A DNA stretch of 64,000 nucleotides from Pinus tabuliformis (lineage: Eukaryota; Streptophyta; Pinopsida; Pinales; Pinaceae). The notes under the pieces are model-generated. The model was given only the letters and a program-made list of their open reading frames with translations, ran no database searches and was not told the origin of the DNA. Position 1 is the stretch's first letter. Each line of letters begins with the position of its first letter. The translations under genes and the position numbers were made by a program. This document shows positions 45,776-58,300 of this stretch, piece after piece. The stretch lies in NCBI GenBank assembly GCA_031772625.1, contig CM062816.1, positions 1,667,691,385-1,667,755,384 on the forward strand, in the 5' to 3' direction.

Positions 45776-46689
45776 TATATCATGATATATTAATGTATAT
45801 TATAATATAACAAATTTAATATTATATCAAATTTAATATTGTATTAATCAAAAGTTATTAAATGTAATAATATTAATATTATATATATTACTATTAATCT
45901 TTTAATATTAATGTTAGATTTAATTATGTTTTTTACATGGCATAGTAACAAAATTTATAACAAAACTACATCAAATTAATATTTTCAAATATTACAACTT
46001 TGATGTAGAAATATTCATGCCTTTAAAATTTTTAATATGTTCATAGGATATAGTTTTTCCTTTTAAATAGTGATTTTAAAAATATTTAATTAAAAGAAAT
46101 ATTAAAAGATTTTGGAGAAGGATTTTCACTATGTGAGTTGAATTAACCTTGTTCCTTTGATTTAAGAAATGGTATTGGATTTACTAAAGAATAAAGATGT
46201 TTAAAATTTTACCTAATTTCAAATTTTTATGTGGTAATTTTCTTTGTTAAAGGTAAATTTATGATCCATTCAAATTCATGTATATGATAAAAGACCTATT
46301 AAATGCATGAGATAACACATAGTTATATTTTAATAATTAATCTTAGTCCATTAATAATATTAAAAGGTTATATATAATTTAAGATTCAAGTTAATGTTTT
46401 GATCGACAATAACGAAAATTATTTTTATTATTTTTTAAGGATGTGACATACTTACACATCAAGGTCATACAAGGCTGTAGAATGTGCTTCTCAGTGAAAT
46501 TATCATTTTTAAGTTGATAAAAATAAATTAATTTACTTTTTAAAAATTAATATATTTTCATTTTTCTATTGTTATTTCAATATGTATATACAAATTTATA
46601 ATAATATCTATCAATTTTATTATTATTATATTTTTAATGTTATATAATATATTGGGGCATTGTAATATTGATAAATATGTTATGTTAAA
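45776..46689. other. AT-rich intergenic stretch, nothing recognised
   Basis: TA-rich start (45765-45900), then featureless AT-rich DNA. No coding signal. Confidence 0.5.
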
Positions 46690-47158
46690 ATTTATGGCTT
46701 CTACACACTTCTCCGTTGCAATGACTAAGGTTCAACCCTAGCTAGGCATCGCCCCACTTGATATCTTTCTCCTTCGATGGAGACTCCTACTTATGTCTCT
46801 GATTTCACTACAACTTTGGCTTCTCCTCTCTATTTGGTGGTTTTTTAATTCTCTCTGTTGAGGCCACTGTTGCATTCCTTCCTTCTGAAATGGCTCCTTT
46901 GATGGTGTCAAAGGCTTCTCTATCTATCAAGACTATGGGCTCGACTTATGGATCAACTGATGTTACTTTTTGTGTTCTCTCATTGGTGGATTCTTGTTTG
47001 AACCATGTTGTTGAAAATGCAACAAGATGATGGAGCTTAGTGGAAAGGAGTCGCCTTCACTAAGTGGGCCCGTAGGTTATTTTTGGTGTAAAGTCTATTT
47101 TTAGACATATGGATCATGGTCTATGAGTTGCAGGATGCTATTTGTGGATGATTGGTCA
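46690..47158 (+). other. Possible 5' part of LINE-B, unassigned
   Basis: GC-balanced sequence with scraps of frame but no recognisable domain. It precedes a putative Copia-type LTR, and the LINE-B ORF1 remnant lies beyond that, so it could be the displaced 5' end of LINE-B. TCTATTTTTAGACATAT at 47087 recurs at about 47180 inside the putative LTR, which makes the LTR boundary uncertain. Confidence 0.3.
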
Positions 47159-48018
47159 TGTTGGTAAAAATAGATGGAATTTTATTTTTAGACATATAGG
47201 CAGATTCTATTTTTAGACTGCCAGGCTAAAAATAGAACAGTCGAATATTATTAGCTCATAATAATATTTGGACTATAAACATTATCTTATCCTCTTGGAG
47301 CACTTCAGTTTGAGCTACAGATGTGGCACATGTAGCTGTCAGAAGGAAATACGCTTTTTCTTGTGGGTCAGTTGAGCTATTGCATGCAGGACTTCAGTTA
47401 GAACTCATGTGGTTGAGTTTGATGGAGTTGATTGAGGAGTTGATGGAGTTGTGTTCAGTTTGACTTGGTTAAACTAGTTGTATTTAGTCTAACTGCAAAT
47501 ACACTAGTGATGAGTGATGTGAATTAATTGTTAATTAATTCACTAATTATTAACTCATAAAGCAACTAAAGAATACATCAGTTGACTCAGTGCATGTACA
47601 GTTCAGTGGAGACAGGTGTTAGAGGTTGAGATTGCTATCAGTTGTGACTATAGTTGTGCATGAGATTTGCACATGCATGGATGGAGATTGCCCATGAGGC
47701 TTGTGTAGTATAACCAAAGGAATTCGATTTCACAGTGATTGATTCTCTTGCAGGATTGCGCAGTGGAGGCAGGAAAACAGTGGAGAAGATTTGAGGCATC
47801 AGACCTGAGCTAGTTTGTGTGTAATAGGTGGAGATAGTACTGAGTACTTGTGAGGAGTATTGTACTATGTATTGTTACATGTTCTCAATCAATATAATAT
47901 ACAGATAGTTGGGGATTTTCAGCTGTATGCTTTCCCCGTGATATACTGTGTTGATATGTGTGATTGATGCTTCAATGTGCGCATGTGATTGTTTCTGAAT
48001 ACTGAAAATTGATGATCA
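47159..48018 (+). mobile_element. Putative Copia-type solo LTR
   Basis: TGTTGGTAAA start and TGATGATCA end enclose 860 bp of distinct composition. An internal TACATGTTCTCAATCAATATAA segment is typical of the U5/polyadenylation part of plant Copia LTRs. No primer site, polypurine tract or second LTR is seen. The flanks (GGTCA and ATGGT) do not form a target-site duplication, so the boundaries, or the call itself, may be wrong. Confidence 0.35.
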
Positions 48019-48031
48019 ATGGTAGAGGAGG

Positions 48032-48349
48032 TTATGTATTATGCATGCATTCCGTAAATATTGTATAATCAGGATAATCTTTGTGAATAAGTGTCAAATT
48101 ATTCAAAATTTCTACACATGTCTCTAGTGGCACACCATTGTTGTCAATATTTCCCCCTGTTTCAGTTGCTGTCGTTTCAAGCGACTTCCCTTCTTCAAGC
48201 CTCGAAAGTTTTATTATAGCAACATCTCCTTTGACTTTTTGAAGAATTGTAAATTCCATTTCTGGCTTCCCCCCTTGAGGGTCGTCTTCTACGCCTGCTC
48301 GAGATTTTTTAAACCTTGGCTTTGGATCCCACTCCTCTAGGATTCCCAT
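48032..48349 (-). other. Open frame of 105 codons, antisense to LINE-B, unassigned
   Basis: Starts MGILEEWDPKPRFKK, is rich in charged residues throughout and ends in TECMHNT. I recognise no family. It lies antisense to the N-terminal side of the LINE-B ORF1 remnant, so it may be only a shadow. It is unbroken in a region that is otherwise full of stops, which is why it is listed. Confidence 0.2.
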
Positions 48350-48359
48350 TCTTGATGCT

Positions 48360-49516
48360 CATGTGATCGAGGTTTTGAGTGTGGCTGAGGCAATAAGTGA
48401 GGCTAAATTATTTTTTGAAGCTAGATTAATTTGCAGGTTTTATGGTCTATGGCCAAGGTTGGTTGACCTTCACTCTTAGATTACTGAGCAATGGAAACCA
48501 CATATTACTAACGAAGTGAACATATATCCTTTGGCAAGATGATTTTTCACAATAGTTTCCAACAAAGTTGAGGAAAGATCTCATATCTTTGACTGCAACT
48601 CGTGATTATGGGGAAGTGCAGGGCTCTCCATGCAACTTTGGTTTCCCTCCTTCGACCCCCTCACAACATCAATCTCATCTACTTTAGTTTGGGTAAGACT
48701 CCCCAAAATCCCTTTATATTGGTGGAATATTTCCTCTTTGAATGAAATTGGTAGCACATTAGGAAAATTCTACTATCAAGGTGTAGATACAAATACTACT
48801 TGAAGCCAACATATGTCCGCATATGTGTGGAAATGGATTTCCGTAATGGATTTCCTGTGAAATAAAGTTAACATGTCTTGGATTCTTATGAATATAAAAA
48901 CTAGACTATGAAAATATCTCATTTCGTTGTAGAGGTTGTTATGAGACTAGGCATTCCATAAAATCTTGCCCCAAAGCAAGGAAAAACACAATAAAGAAAC
49001 CTAGCCAAAAAACTCAATGGTGGGAGGGAGCCAAATTTGATCACTACTCATTCTCTAAGGAGGGCCCTATCTAATCCTCTTGTAAAGAGGACAAGTCGCA
49101 AAATGATTCAAATTGTTCAGTAGAAAATCAAGAACAAATGAGTTTTAATGCAGAAGATATTGACATCTTAGATAAAGATAACATATCAATTACTTCTCCA
49201 AGTGCTTCCCTGACGAAACTTTAAACTTTATTGGGAAAAGGTCTATGTTGTTTAGAATGTATGGAAAAGGGTAAGAAAATCTCTAAGTCCACCCCCTTCA
49301 CAGATGCCCCCAAGATTTCCGTTCGATAAAGCTCCTCCTTGGGTGGATCTGATGGATATGGATGAGCCTCCACTGGCTCCAAAGAACAAAGATGTTAGTA
49401 GAGATCATACAAAAAATGGTGGTAAGACAGATTCTTCAAAAAATATGGGTTGGACTCAAGTTGGAAAAAGAAGAAAAGTAATTCTCCAAGGAAAACTAAA
49501 AGGCAATCCAAGCTAA
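48360..49516 (+). pseudogene. LINE-B ORF1 remnant: DUF4283 and zinc knuckle
   Basis: A DUF4283 domain is at about 48385-48800, with stops: AEAISEAKLFFEARLICRFY, GLWPRLVDLHS, NIYPLAR, LWGSAGLSMQLWFPSFD, LVWVRLPKIPLYWW. It is followed by a CCHC-like knuckle at about 48930 (FRCRGCYETRHSIKSCPKA), a Ser/Asp/Lys-rich region and a closing open segment 49304-49516 ending GWTQVGKRRK. That ending resembles the WRKVEKKK end of the ORF1-only element at 27492. No ubiquitin-like domain and no endonuclease or reverse transcriptase follow, so this is another ORF1 without an ORF2 nearby. Confidence 0.78.
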
Positions 49517-50814
49517 AATGAAACTAAGTTGAAAATGGGATGTAAATACATATGGATTTTAGGGTTTTTTTGGAAATTCTTTAGCTGGAATGGGAACCAT
49601 TTTCTTGTACTTTGGGGTTCCAAAGTAAGGTTTTGGAATGATCCTACGTTTTCTTTCCCAAATCTTCAAGAAATTGTGGAAACTCTTGTTCTTAGAAGAA
49701 TTGTAACAGTTTGGGCATGGGTGAAAGTATGAAAGGTATTGGCATGAGCGAAAGTCTACCCCCTTATAGATCACCCACAGATAAGGTGATGTGGTTTTCC
49801 TTAAATAATAGTGATGAATCAACGTGCTATTTATCCCATTATTGATTTGACAAATAACTTATGATAAATTTTCCCATTATATATAAACAAAATAGATATT
49901 ACAATTTCTTTTAATATTAAATTTTATTTTTTATAATTTCCACTTTTAAATTTTTTTTTAAACACTTCCAAAGAATGTAACTTAATTTAATAAATTTCTT
50001 TTTTTTTTAGCTTTAAACCCATGGAACATTTTTTGTTTGTATTTCACTTCCCAAATTCTAAGCTTCACGAGTAAGCATTTAAAACATTCTTTCATAATTA
50101 ATAAAAACATGTGGCATATAAATTGCCAAACAATACATAAATCCATGCCATTGTTGATATGTTATTGTGAAAATGTTATATTGCAGAGGTTGCAACGATG
50201 ATACAAAACTATATAGGAAAATCATTTCTTAAAGAAACTCCAATATAAAATCCAATATGACCCATGAGACATTGCCACTTCTAAAAGTGGAAGGTCTTTG
50301 CATTTGTCATGATTTTTTGATAAGAGACCAGGATGCCTTGAACCAATTACATTGGGCGTATACTTTTGGAAGGTATTATTGTTCTATTCTATTATAGATT
50401 ACTCTTTTGGAAGATATTATTAAGTACTTTTGGACTTTTCTATTGAATTATTAAAACAAAAATCATCATATTTATTGGTTCAATTATTCAGGTGAAAGGT
50501 GCAAAAATTTAGTAATGTTCACAAATATAGATCAAATGTGTCCCAGTTTGTATTATGAATTTGATGTTTAATACAAATGATGGTTCTACTACTAGACGAG
50601 TTGTGGAAGTGTTGTTGGTAAAGCTGGAGTTAGAATAGCACAAGCAATGGAATAATGCTAATGGTAATTCATAAAACTGTATTTAAAATGAACATATACC
50701 ATTTATTTCGAACATGCCACTAGTTTTATCAAATTCTCTCTCTGTAATTCAAGTTTACATTCTAGTAGGCTTTGTGGGTCCTCTAAATACAATGGTTGAA
50801 ACACACATGTTCTA
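49517..50814. other. Region between LINE-B and E3, nothing recognised
   Basis: It may hold the LINE-B 3' tail, but I see no A-run that would end it. From about 49850 the sequence is AT-rich and featureless. Confidence 0.4.
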
Positions 50815-53708
50815 TGTAGTATCCCTTGGTAAACATGTAAATATTTGAATTACTTTTTTGAGTTACTTGGTAGGCTATGGACCATGTTAAAATGTCTAAT
50901 GTGAATAAGTTATGAACATGAATTTTCATTTTTATTAATTAAAATTTTTAAAGAGTCAACCATAAACTTATGGGGAAAGTAATGCTATAGTGACTCTCAT
51001 ATTTGAGAACAGTTGAACATAGTTAAGAGCAGAGGTAGTTGCCTGACTAAACTCCTCTCCCTGGAGATAAAACATCTCATATGGGAAAATGAATCCAAGA
51101 AGGAACAAGAGACCTGAGACAACCTTGGAGGAGAGAGATTGTAATACAATTGAACCTCCGATAGGATGTTTTAGAGGGAGGCAAGATGTTGCCCAACATA
51201 TATTTGTTGATTTGGTTGGCCAATGGAACTCTATTCTATAACCCTAGACTAAATCTGGTTGGGATCAAGTGGTCTTGGGTGAATCCATGATGGTTCTCAA
51301 TCTGAAATTGTTTTGGATATGAAACTGGCTTCGTGGGAGTACCATCGATGTTACCGGTTCTCAAGGTTGGGAGGACATTCCTTTCCCTATGGTTTTGTGG
51401 AAGGTTGAAAGAAAGAACAAATGAGTAATATCGAATCTATGGTCTCTAATAGCTTATTGCTTTCAGAAAATAAATTTGTTATTCATGTGTGAAATCTGCA
51501 TACTCCGAGATAGGATTGAATGGTGATTTACTATATCAAAAGTGACTATCATATGAAAATAGTAAGGTGAAGTTACTGTGTCTTGAAGTAATACATAATT
51601 ATTTATTTAAGGAAAATTGAACGATGGTATAATCTGTAAAGAATCACAACAGTAGTGAAAGACAAGGCCATAGGAAAATTAAATTTAGAACTATACCCTA
51701 TGAGGGATTTGGGTTAATTCCTGGGCCCAACTAAGTCATTAGCAACCTAGGAATAATTCCTAGTCACAAGGGGCATGCATTTTAACAAAACGTATAAAAC
51801 AAAATGTAAACGAGAAAACAATAGTGGTGCCTTATAAATGAGTATCACAGTGTCCAAGTTAAACAAAGGAAAATTGGCCTAGGAATTATCACAAGGTTCT
51901 TCTGAAATACACTATGGAAAAAATGTACAAACCATAATATATTCATCACATATTTCTAGTTCAACGAAATACATATTTTGTAACAGTAAATCAAAATTTT
52001 CTATAGCATTAATTTAAAATAGTTAATATGACTTCTAGATAGTGTAGAAGGCATAAACATAGACCTCACTATGGAAGACGAAAAGCAAATAATAAAGGAG
52101 AATTTCAAACACCTTGCATTAATAGGAAAAATAACATATAATCAGCTATTGAATGAGAAATTAGTGAGTAACAAAGACGAGTTTAAATGCACCTAAAATG
52201 CTAGAACCGGTCTATGCAATTACAAGTAAAATTTCTCTAAAATAGCTATTTTAGATTAAGGGTCCCAAGTCTTTGTGAACATGGATAAACAATATCTATC
52301 AAAATTGAATTAAAGCTTGAATGGTATCAGAATTATAACAACCATTGAATACAACAAAAGACAATTGCAATCTTTGTATTGGTAGGAACAACCCTAGCAT
52401 GAGGATTGGTCATAGGCCATTTTAATTCAAAAAAATTATTATATTTTATTAATAAAATAGAGAGCTATTTCTTGAAATGCACTATTCGAAACCAAAGACT
52501 ATCCACATGTTTTTTGGAGCGAATGTAACCTTAACTAAGAAAACAAAAACCTAGTCGAAGACTTCTCCAGCACACCTGGGAAGAAGGGACGAAGAGTTAA
52601 TGTTAAAAACATAACCTGCATAGCAACCTCGAATAGTTTAAATAATTGCAATGGGTCTCAACGACAAGGTCTCACTTGCAAACAAAGAGAGGGGCAAGAT
52701 GTTACAACGAGCATTTTAGGGTAAATGCATAAAATTACTTCTAAGAAAAATTATAAGATGTGAGAAGTAATAGAAGGTGAGTTACCTATGTGGGTTCCTT
52801 TGAGCATAGCCTCTAGAAAAACCCTAAGGAAAGTAAACCAAATTTCACAAATGCATGGTAAGGATATTGTGAAAACAAAACTTTACAATTCTATAGGCAG
52901 AATATTAAGTCAACATCCAAGTCTCCCTAAAAGTAGAGTGACTCACCCTAACACCCTCGCGCTCCTTAATCCAAGCAACTTTAGGGTAATTGACGTTAAG
53001 GGTCAGTCAACATCCCTACATTTAGAGCTCAAGGATTGTCACAAGATAAGGAAATTTGTTTAAACACCCCATAACGATGAAACTTAGCAAATAATTTCAA
53101 ACAGAAAGAAAGAAACTTTAACCTTCTGACCCTACATTTACCTGATAGTTTGAATGATGAAAGCTTTGTATGGACATTCCAGGCAATAAAACTATTTCCC
53201 CACCAAAAGGTTGTAGAGCCAAATGATTTGAAGGGAAAAAACTAAGCAGAAGGAGGTGTGGGTGGGTTGGGTGGTTACTCTCTAACCACCACTTCTCCAA
53301 TCCACCATTGACAGAAACCCTCCTGGATCTGAACCATAGATTGAAGCCCTCACACCTATCGAGATGCTTGGGTCTTTCGATGGAAGACAACTGGACAAGT
53401 TTCAAGAACATTCGATGCCTAGTCCCCACATATATTAAACTCAAAAATTTATTATTGGAATGATACAAGCATCAATGCCATTCATAATGTGATATGGCCA
53501 AAGTCTAGGATAATGCCAAGTTGTACTCACAACAATGATATACTATGTAACTATCATTAAGTGTAAACTTAAACCAAAAACATATAATAAATTGGAAAAA
53601 TTCTTGTGTTTTAAGCTTCAAATTTAGTAATAATGTTCCATGGGTTAATAGATAGTATGTAGTTAAAAAGGTAAATAAAAAAAATAAAAATTGTTGAGGT
53701 ATATTATA
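50815..53708 (+). repeat. E3 5' LTR
   Basis: 50815-52340 is matched by the 3' LTR. 52341-53708 is assigned to the LTR because it ends ATTATA, then two bases, then a primer-like TGGTATTAGATCC, the same spacing as in E1 and E2 (GTTACA-AG-TGGTAT). Part of it (about 53237-53400, a GGGTGGTTACTCTCTAACCA region) resembles the E1 5' LTR at about 20770. If the primer call is wrong, the LTR is 50815-52340. Confidence 0.6.
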
Positions 53709-53710
53709 TG

Positions 53711-53725
53711 TGGTATTAGATCCGA
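53711..53725 (+). promoter_or_regulatory. E3 primer-binding-like site
   Basis: TGGTATTAGATCCGA differs from the tRNA-iMet primer site TGGTATCAGAGCC at two positions, both plausible point mutations. Confidence 0.5.
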
Positions 53726-56330
53726 AGGCTTCAACAATATGGCTATTTTAAGGGAAAGTAGTGAAAATTTTGTTGTGTTTGATAGAAAATAAGAATTGGA
53801 AATATGACAAATTCGCTTTCAGGACCAAGTTCTGCACCTTTACTTGAATCAAATCTTAAGACATGGGTGCAGCTAGGCGAAGAACTCTGGTCCATAACCA
53901 TTATACTATTTGAAACAATGTAGAAATTGAGGGAAGAATTCACCTATATAATGGCTGAAAATGAATACTAAAAAGAGGAACCAAATAAAAATTGTATGCT
54001 ATAGATTCAAGGAAAACATAAGTGAAAGAACCCTGTCATGAGTAGCTTGAAAAAAAAAATTATTACGCAAGTTAAGTTGTAAAATACCAATTGAATTATT
54101 GTTGGGGAACCGTTACCTACAATAATTGATATCTTGGGTGCCTACGAGAACAAAGAGCTGCTTGGAAGACTTATCTAATAACATGTGTTAATTAGTAAAT
54201 TATATCCTGTGACTATTGGATAGTGAGTGGAGAGAGAATTTTATGAGCGGTAACGATGAAGAAGTATATTTGTAGTCAAATTAAGAGATATACACGTGTA
54301 AAAGAAGGAGAGTATTAATTCATAGACTGTTAAACAATTATAAAACATGAGATAGATATGAAATCACCTTGAAAAGTATAGAATAATATGTATGATATTT
54401 TTTGTTAATAGTTGCAAGGCTTTTCTATTAATTTGCACAAAATATTATTTTGATATATAATTTATAAATATTGATATTCATAAGATCGATATTCATAAGG
54501 ATGTTTTATATTAACAATGTAGTATAGATTGTCAAGGAAGTAATCAATGGTAAAGTAGGTTCCTAACAAGGTGGATAGATAATAAAACCTAAGTAACATG
54601 ACTAAATAATGTACTTACAACCATGAAGAAAGGATTGTATTATCAAACCTTAACAAGACGAGGTAAATAAGTATAATTGAACCAAAACAACAAATAATTA
54701 AAAAAAATTATTGTTACATTAAGTAATTGGAAGCAGAAACAAAATCAAGGATTGAAGCTTGGATACTTGTAGATGCTTGGATTAAAAAAAATGGATAATC
54801 AAGTCCTTTCAGACCAAACACAAGTTTTTTAAAATAAGAATCTAAGTGTTGGGTATTCCATCCATACATGGAACCTATCCAAAATTAGGTGTCTCTTTCT
54901 AAGATCTTTGAAGGAGATCAGGGTGACCAAAGTCATAGTAGGCCATTCCAAAAGAATAACGACATGAAAAGGGAAATGGTGATGGAACCAAAAGGTGTAT
55001 ACTCTTTAAAAATTGTAAGACTTATTTAACCAAAGACCCAAGCACCAATTTATGTGAAATACACAAGGTTCTGTTGAGTCTATGAAGGAAATCAACAATA
55101 TTGTTGTTGGTTTTATAGATATATCAATCATTGTATCCATATAATATGGGTGAGGAAAATAGTTAGTAGTAGGAGTACAAAGTAACCTTACTAAGAACCA
55201 ATATGATGAAAGGAATATGGACAATTAATCGTGCCCTTATGGAAACAATGTTAACCAAAAGTGAAGTACTCTAAGTTTTTACAATTACACCAATATAACT
55301 CTAGAATCAGGAGAACAAAAGCTCTACAGAAAAAACACCTAAGGAGGTGGTTCCCTAGATATTTCCAAGCCTGTGCATGGAAATGATGGTCATCCGTGAA
55401 GCGAGCAAAACTAAAATTGGAAATAAAATTTTAATTTATGATAAAAAGGACTACTAGTAAAAAAATAGATATTTCTGAGGTGGACTATGTATATAAATAA
55501 TCACCATATCTAGTCAATGGCAAGTAATGCTTGGAATAATGCATGCATGTGTAACTTAAGAGGATTTAAGAAGCCGTGAGAAATGGTAGAGTGTGGATAA
55601 AACTGTGGACAAGCATGAAGCAAATATGTCGTTTTTTATCTAAAAATGAGAGGCTTATGGGAATGAAACTTGACATAGGAAGGTTAGAGATTGGACTTAT
55701 CTTATAAAAATTATATATACATACCAATTAGTGGTTACATTTGTATGGGTTGAGAAGAACCAAAAGGGTATTAATGCTGGTTAGGGAAAAGTTGAGAGCC
55801 CTAAGGTAAATAATGATAGATGCAAAATATGTTAGTCAATTATGAATCATAATAATTCTTGTTGAATGTTAAGGAGTCCAACGAAAATTACTAGTGCATC
55901 ATGATGACTAAGAAGGTTAGGGAACCTTCGCTATGAATACTCTCTTTTAGATTATAAATACATAATAAAGTTGTAAATACCTGTGAAAAGTGTTGAGAAG
56001 AGGGTGGAAAACTCTATATTGATGTTGAATGAAGTATCAGACAACACAGAAGGTACCCAATGTCAATTTGTGTTACAACTGAACTTGATGTATATAATAT
56101 TTTCATCGAAGTAAAAATATATAATAACAACATAATGTGAGTGTGAGTATGTTAAATGTTGTAATTTATGAATGTGACTAAACTTCCATGGCTATCAGGA
56201 GTAGGTTTTGTTGTCAAGACTAATAAAAGTGGAAGAATTAATTACATACCTGCCTAGAAAAGAGAGAGAAAAAATCATTGAAAAACTTTCAAAAGGAATA
56301 TTTCTGATTACCTTAATTGAATATTATCAT
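53726..56330 (+). other. E3 interior, gag region not recognisable
   Basis: By position this should hold gag and protease, but no frame is longer than about 75 codons and I see no capsid, knuckle or protease motif. It is either heavily decayed or replaced. Confidence 0.4.
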
Positions 56331-56334
56331 CAAT

Positions 56335-56700
56335 GACTTATTTTCGGTCTAAAATTTTAGTTCCGCATATCAAATAATTTAAAGAATGATGCCACAGACA
56401 TGGCCCATGACATTCTCAAGGAAAAGAAGTGTGAAAAACATGTAATTGTGAGTGATAGAAGAAGTTCTAGCTTAAAAATCCCTATCGAAACCCACAGAGT
56501 GTTGGTAAGTCGGGATAGAATTTAATATTAATTTATTGACATAACAAAAATGAATGAAACATTTTGAGCCGATCAAATTAGAAGTGATAGTGATTAACGA
56601 TATTTTGTTTGCTCCCATAAACAGAAAAGTTGGAGACACATAGCAATAGTGCTGAAAAGATTTATAAAATGATAGTTCTACGTGAACATGGGCAAGGTGA
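56335..56700 (+). pseudogene. E3 reverse transcriptase trace
   Basis: Two short stretches fit gypsy reverse transcriptase in the right order and spacing. At about 56345-56430 a SAYQII...MPQTWPMTFSR run mirrors the SGYHQI...IPKTAFRTRYG segment. At about 56575-56625 VIVINDILFAPINRK mirrors the catalytic VVFIDDILIYSK segment, with the first catalytic Asp changed to Asn. Stops and frame changes are frequent. Confidence 0.55.
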
Positions 56701-58080
56701 TATAGATTAAGGCTAATATGGAGAGTAGAAACAGTAATGTGACAACCAGGTAGGCTAGTTGAGTCCATGAAGACGATGGACAACAAAATGGAAAAAAGGG
56801 AATTATTTTAACCTTGGCTTAGAATTTCACATGTATATATAGATCTGTATGTGTGTATGAAAAAATGAAAGATGACTACTTACAGATAATATGGAAAAGG
56901 AAAGTTATATGTTGACTAGAAAAAATTCTACTATGTAGGACCCTCATATTGTGATCATCGAGGAGCAGAAGAAGTAGTATGACCTAGTTTGCATGGTGTA
57001 GTCTCTGGAACTATATGTGGTAAAGTAAAGTGGTAAGTAATGTGTTTATGTGTATGTGTTGTACAATGTATATGTCTATTGTGTATGGTGTTATATGTAC
57101 GTGGCATTATGTAAAGGTAAATTTAAATATTGACAAAAAAAATGCAAAGGTCATTGGATCAATATGGGGTACAAATTGGTGTGACAGTTAACTAAACACT
57201 GATTGAGTTGGTGTTGTAGTATAAACAAGTAAACATTAAATGGGTTCCCTAGAGTAACCAAATGGAATGACAAGATTTCATGATGTGGAAAAATCTAGTG
57301 GAAAAACAAAAGATTATGGCCAAGTGGTGCATCTATAACTACAAAAAGAAATATCTAAACCTATTTTTGCAAGTTGAGACAATGTGTAAATGAATTCAAG
57401 GGAAAGAAAACCCATGGCTATACACAAAAATAAATTGTGTATAACCTTCATCATCAACTTGCAATACAGGATGATAAAGGGTTAAAATTGAAGGACTCTT
57501 GGTTTTATGCTAAAATAAATAACAAACCATCTCAAGAGGGACATAACTAAGTACTTGGACATAATAGATAGCAATGTAGTTACCTTGAACAAGACAAGAG
57601 AAGGAGGTTTTTCTAAAATTTACTCATGCATGACTAATGCATAAATAACATTTGAAATTAAGATATAGTAATTCTATCCAATACGACAATACACTAATTG
57701 CAATATATCATAAAAGACAATAATAAATTATTTCTGAAATATTAGTACCACTATTTAAATAGCACAAATGGAATTGGTACTTCCTTGAGCTCAAATTTAC
57801 AATAGAATCAAATAGTGGGATCCTTGCCAATTGACATGGATAGTGGGTAAGTAAAAAGGATTTATTTCTATTGTTGATCGGCTTACAATAATGTTGATGA
57901 CTCTTATAAGGTGCAGGTTGTTGACCCTTGTTGGATCGTGATGTATGTTGATGACACTCACTAGGTACATAAAAAACAGAAAAAAGATCCATGTAATAAA
58001 GTGTGAAATGATTTTGTACATGTGTCTTAAATAACAATTGAGGGATAACTAATGAAAACCTTGACGTTTTGGTTATAAGT
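56701..58080 (+). other. E3 interior, RNase H/integrase region not recognisable
   Basis: RNase H and integrase would be expected here, but I could not identify either. The longest frame is antisense (58037-57708) and has no recognisable content. Confidence 0.4.
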
Positions 58081-58099
58081 CAAACTGAATGGAGAGTTT

Positions 58100-58290
58100 T
58101 GGTTCGAACCTTCGTATATTCTCGATTAGATACAAACAATGCTTTAGAAGTGAATTATCACCCAGGGTAAAATGCAATGGAAGCTCTTTTAGCCCCGGAG
58201 AGGCTATTTGGGAGGATGAGCATTTTATGTGTGAAGTATATTCCAACCTGTTTTAGAGGATAGAAAACACCGACGATGGTGTTTCACTCA
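58100..58290 (+). pseudogene. E3 pol C-terminal end, chromodomain-like
   Basis: EPSYILD, then QGKMQWKLF, and after a one-base shift SPGEAIWEDE and YSNLF, read like the end of chromovirus pol (GQVKVQWK-type and EATWEDE-type motifs). The closing ENTDDGVSLKGGD overlaps the polypurine tract. Chromodomains steer integration to particular chromatin in this group. Confidence 0.65.
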
Positions 58291-58300
58291 AAGGGGGAGA
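58291..58300 (+). promoter_or_regulatory. E3 polypurine tract
   Basis: AAGGGGGAGA directly before TGTAATACCC, the 3' LTR start. Confidence 0.75.

Noticed and set aside
45255-45785. 176-codon open frame on the plus strand
   Set aside because: It reads through a C/T microsatellite-like tract and yields only Ser/Leu/Pro low complexity; a by-product of composition.
47154-48023. Target-site duplication for the putative Copia solo LTR
   Set aside because: The flanks GGTCA and ATGGT do not match, so no duplication is claimed and the LTR call is kept at low confidence.
52321-52332. TGGTATCAGAAT as the E3 primer site
   Set aside because: The same segment is present, mutated, in the 3' LTR, so it is inside the LTR; the site at 53711 fits better.
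53118-53468. 116-codon minus-strand frame in E3
   Set aside because: It lies within what I assign to the 5' LTR, with no recognisable domain.
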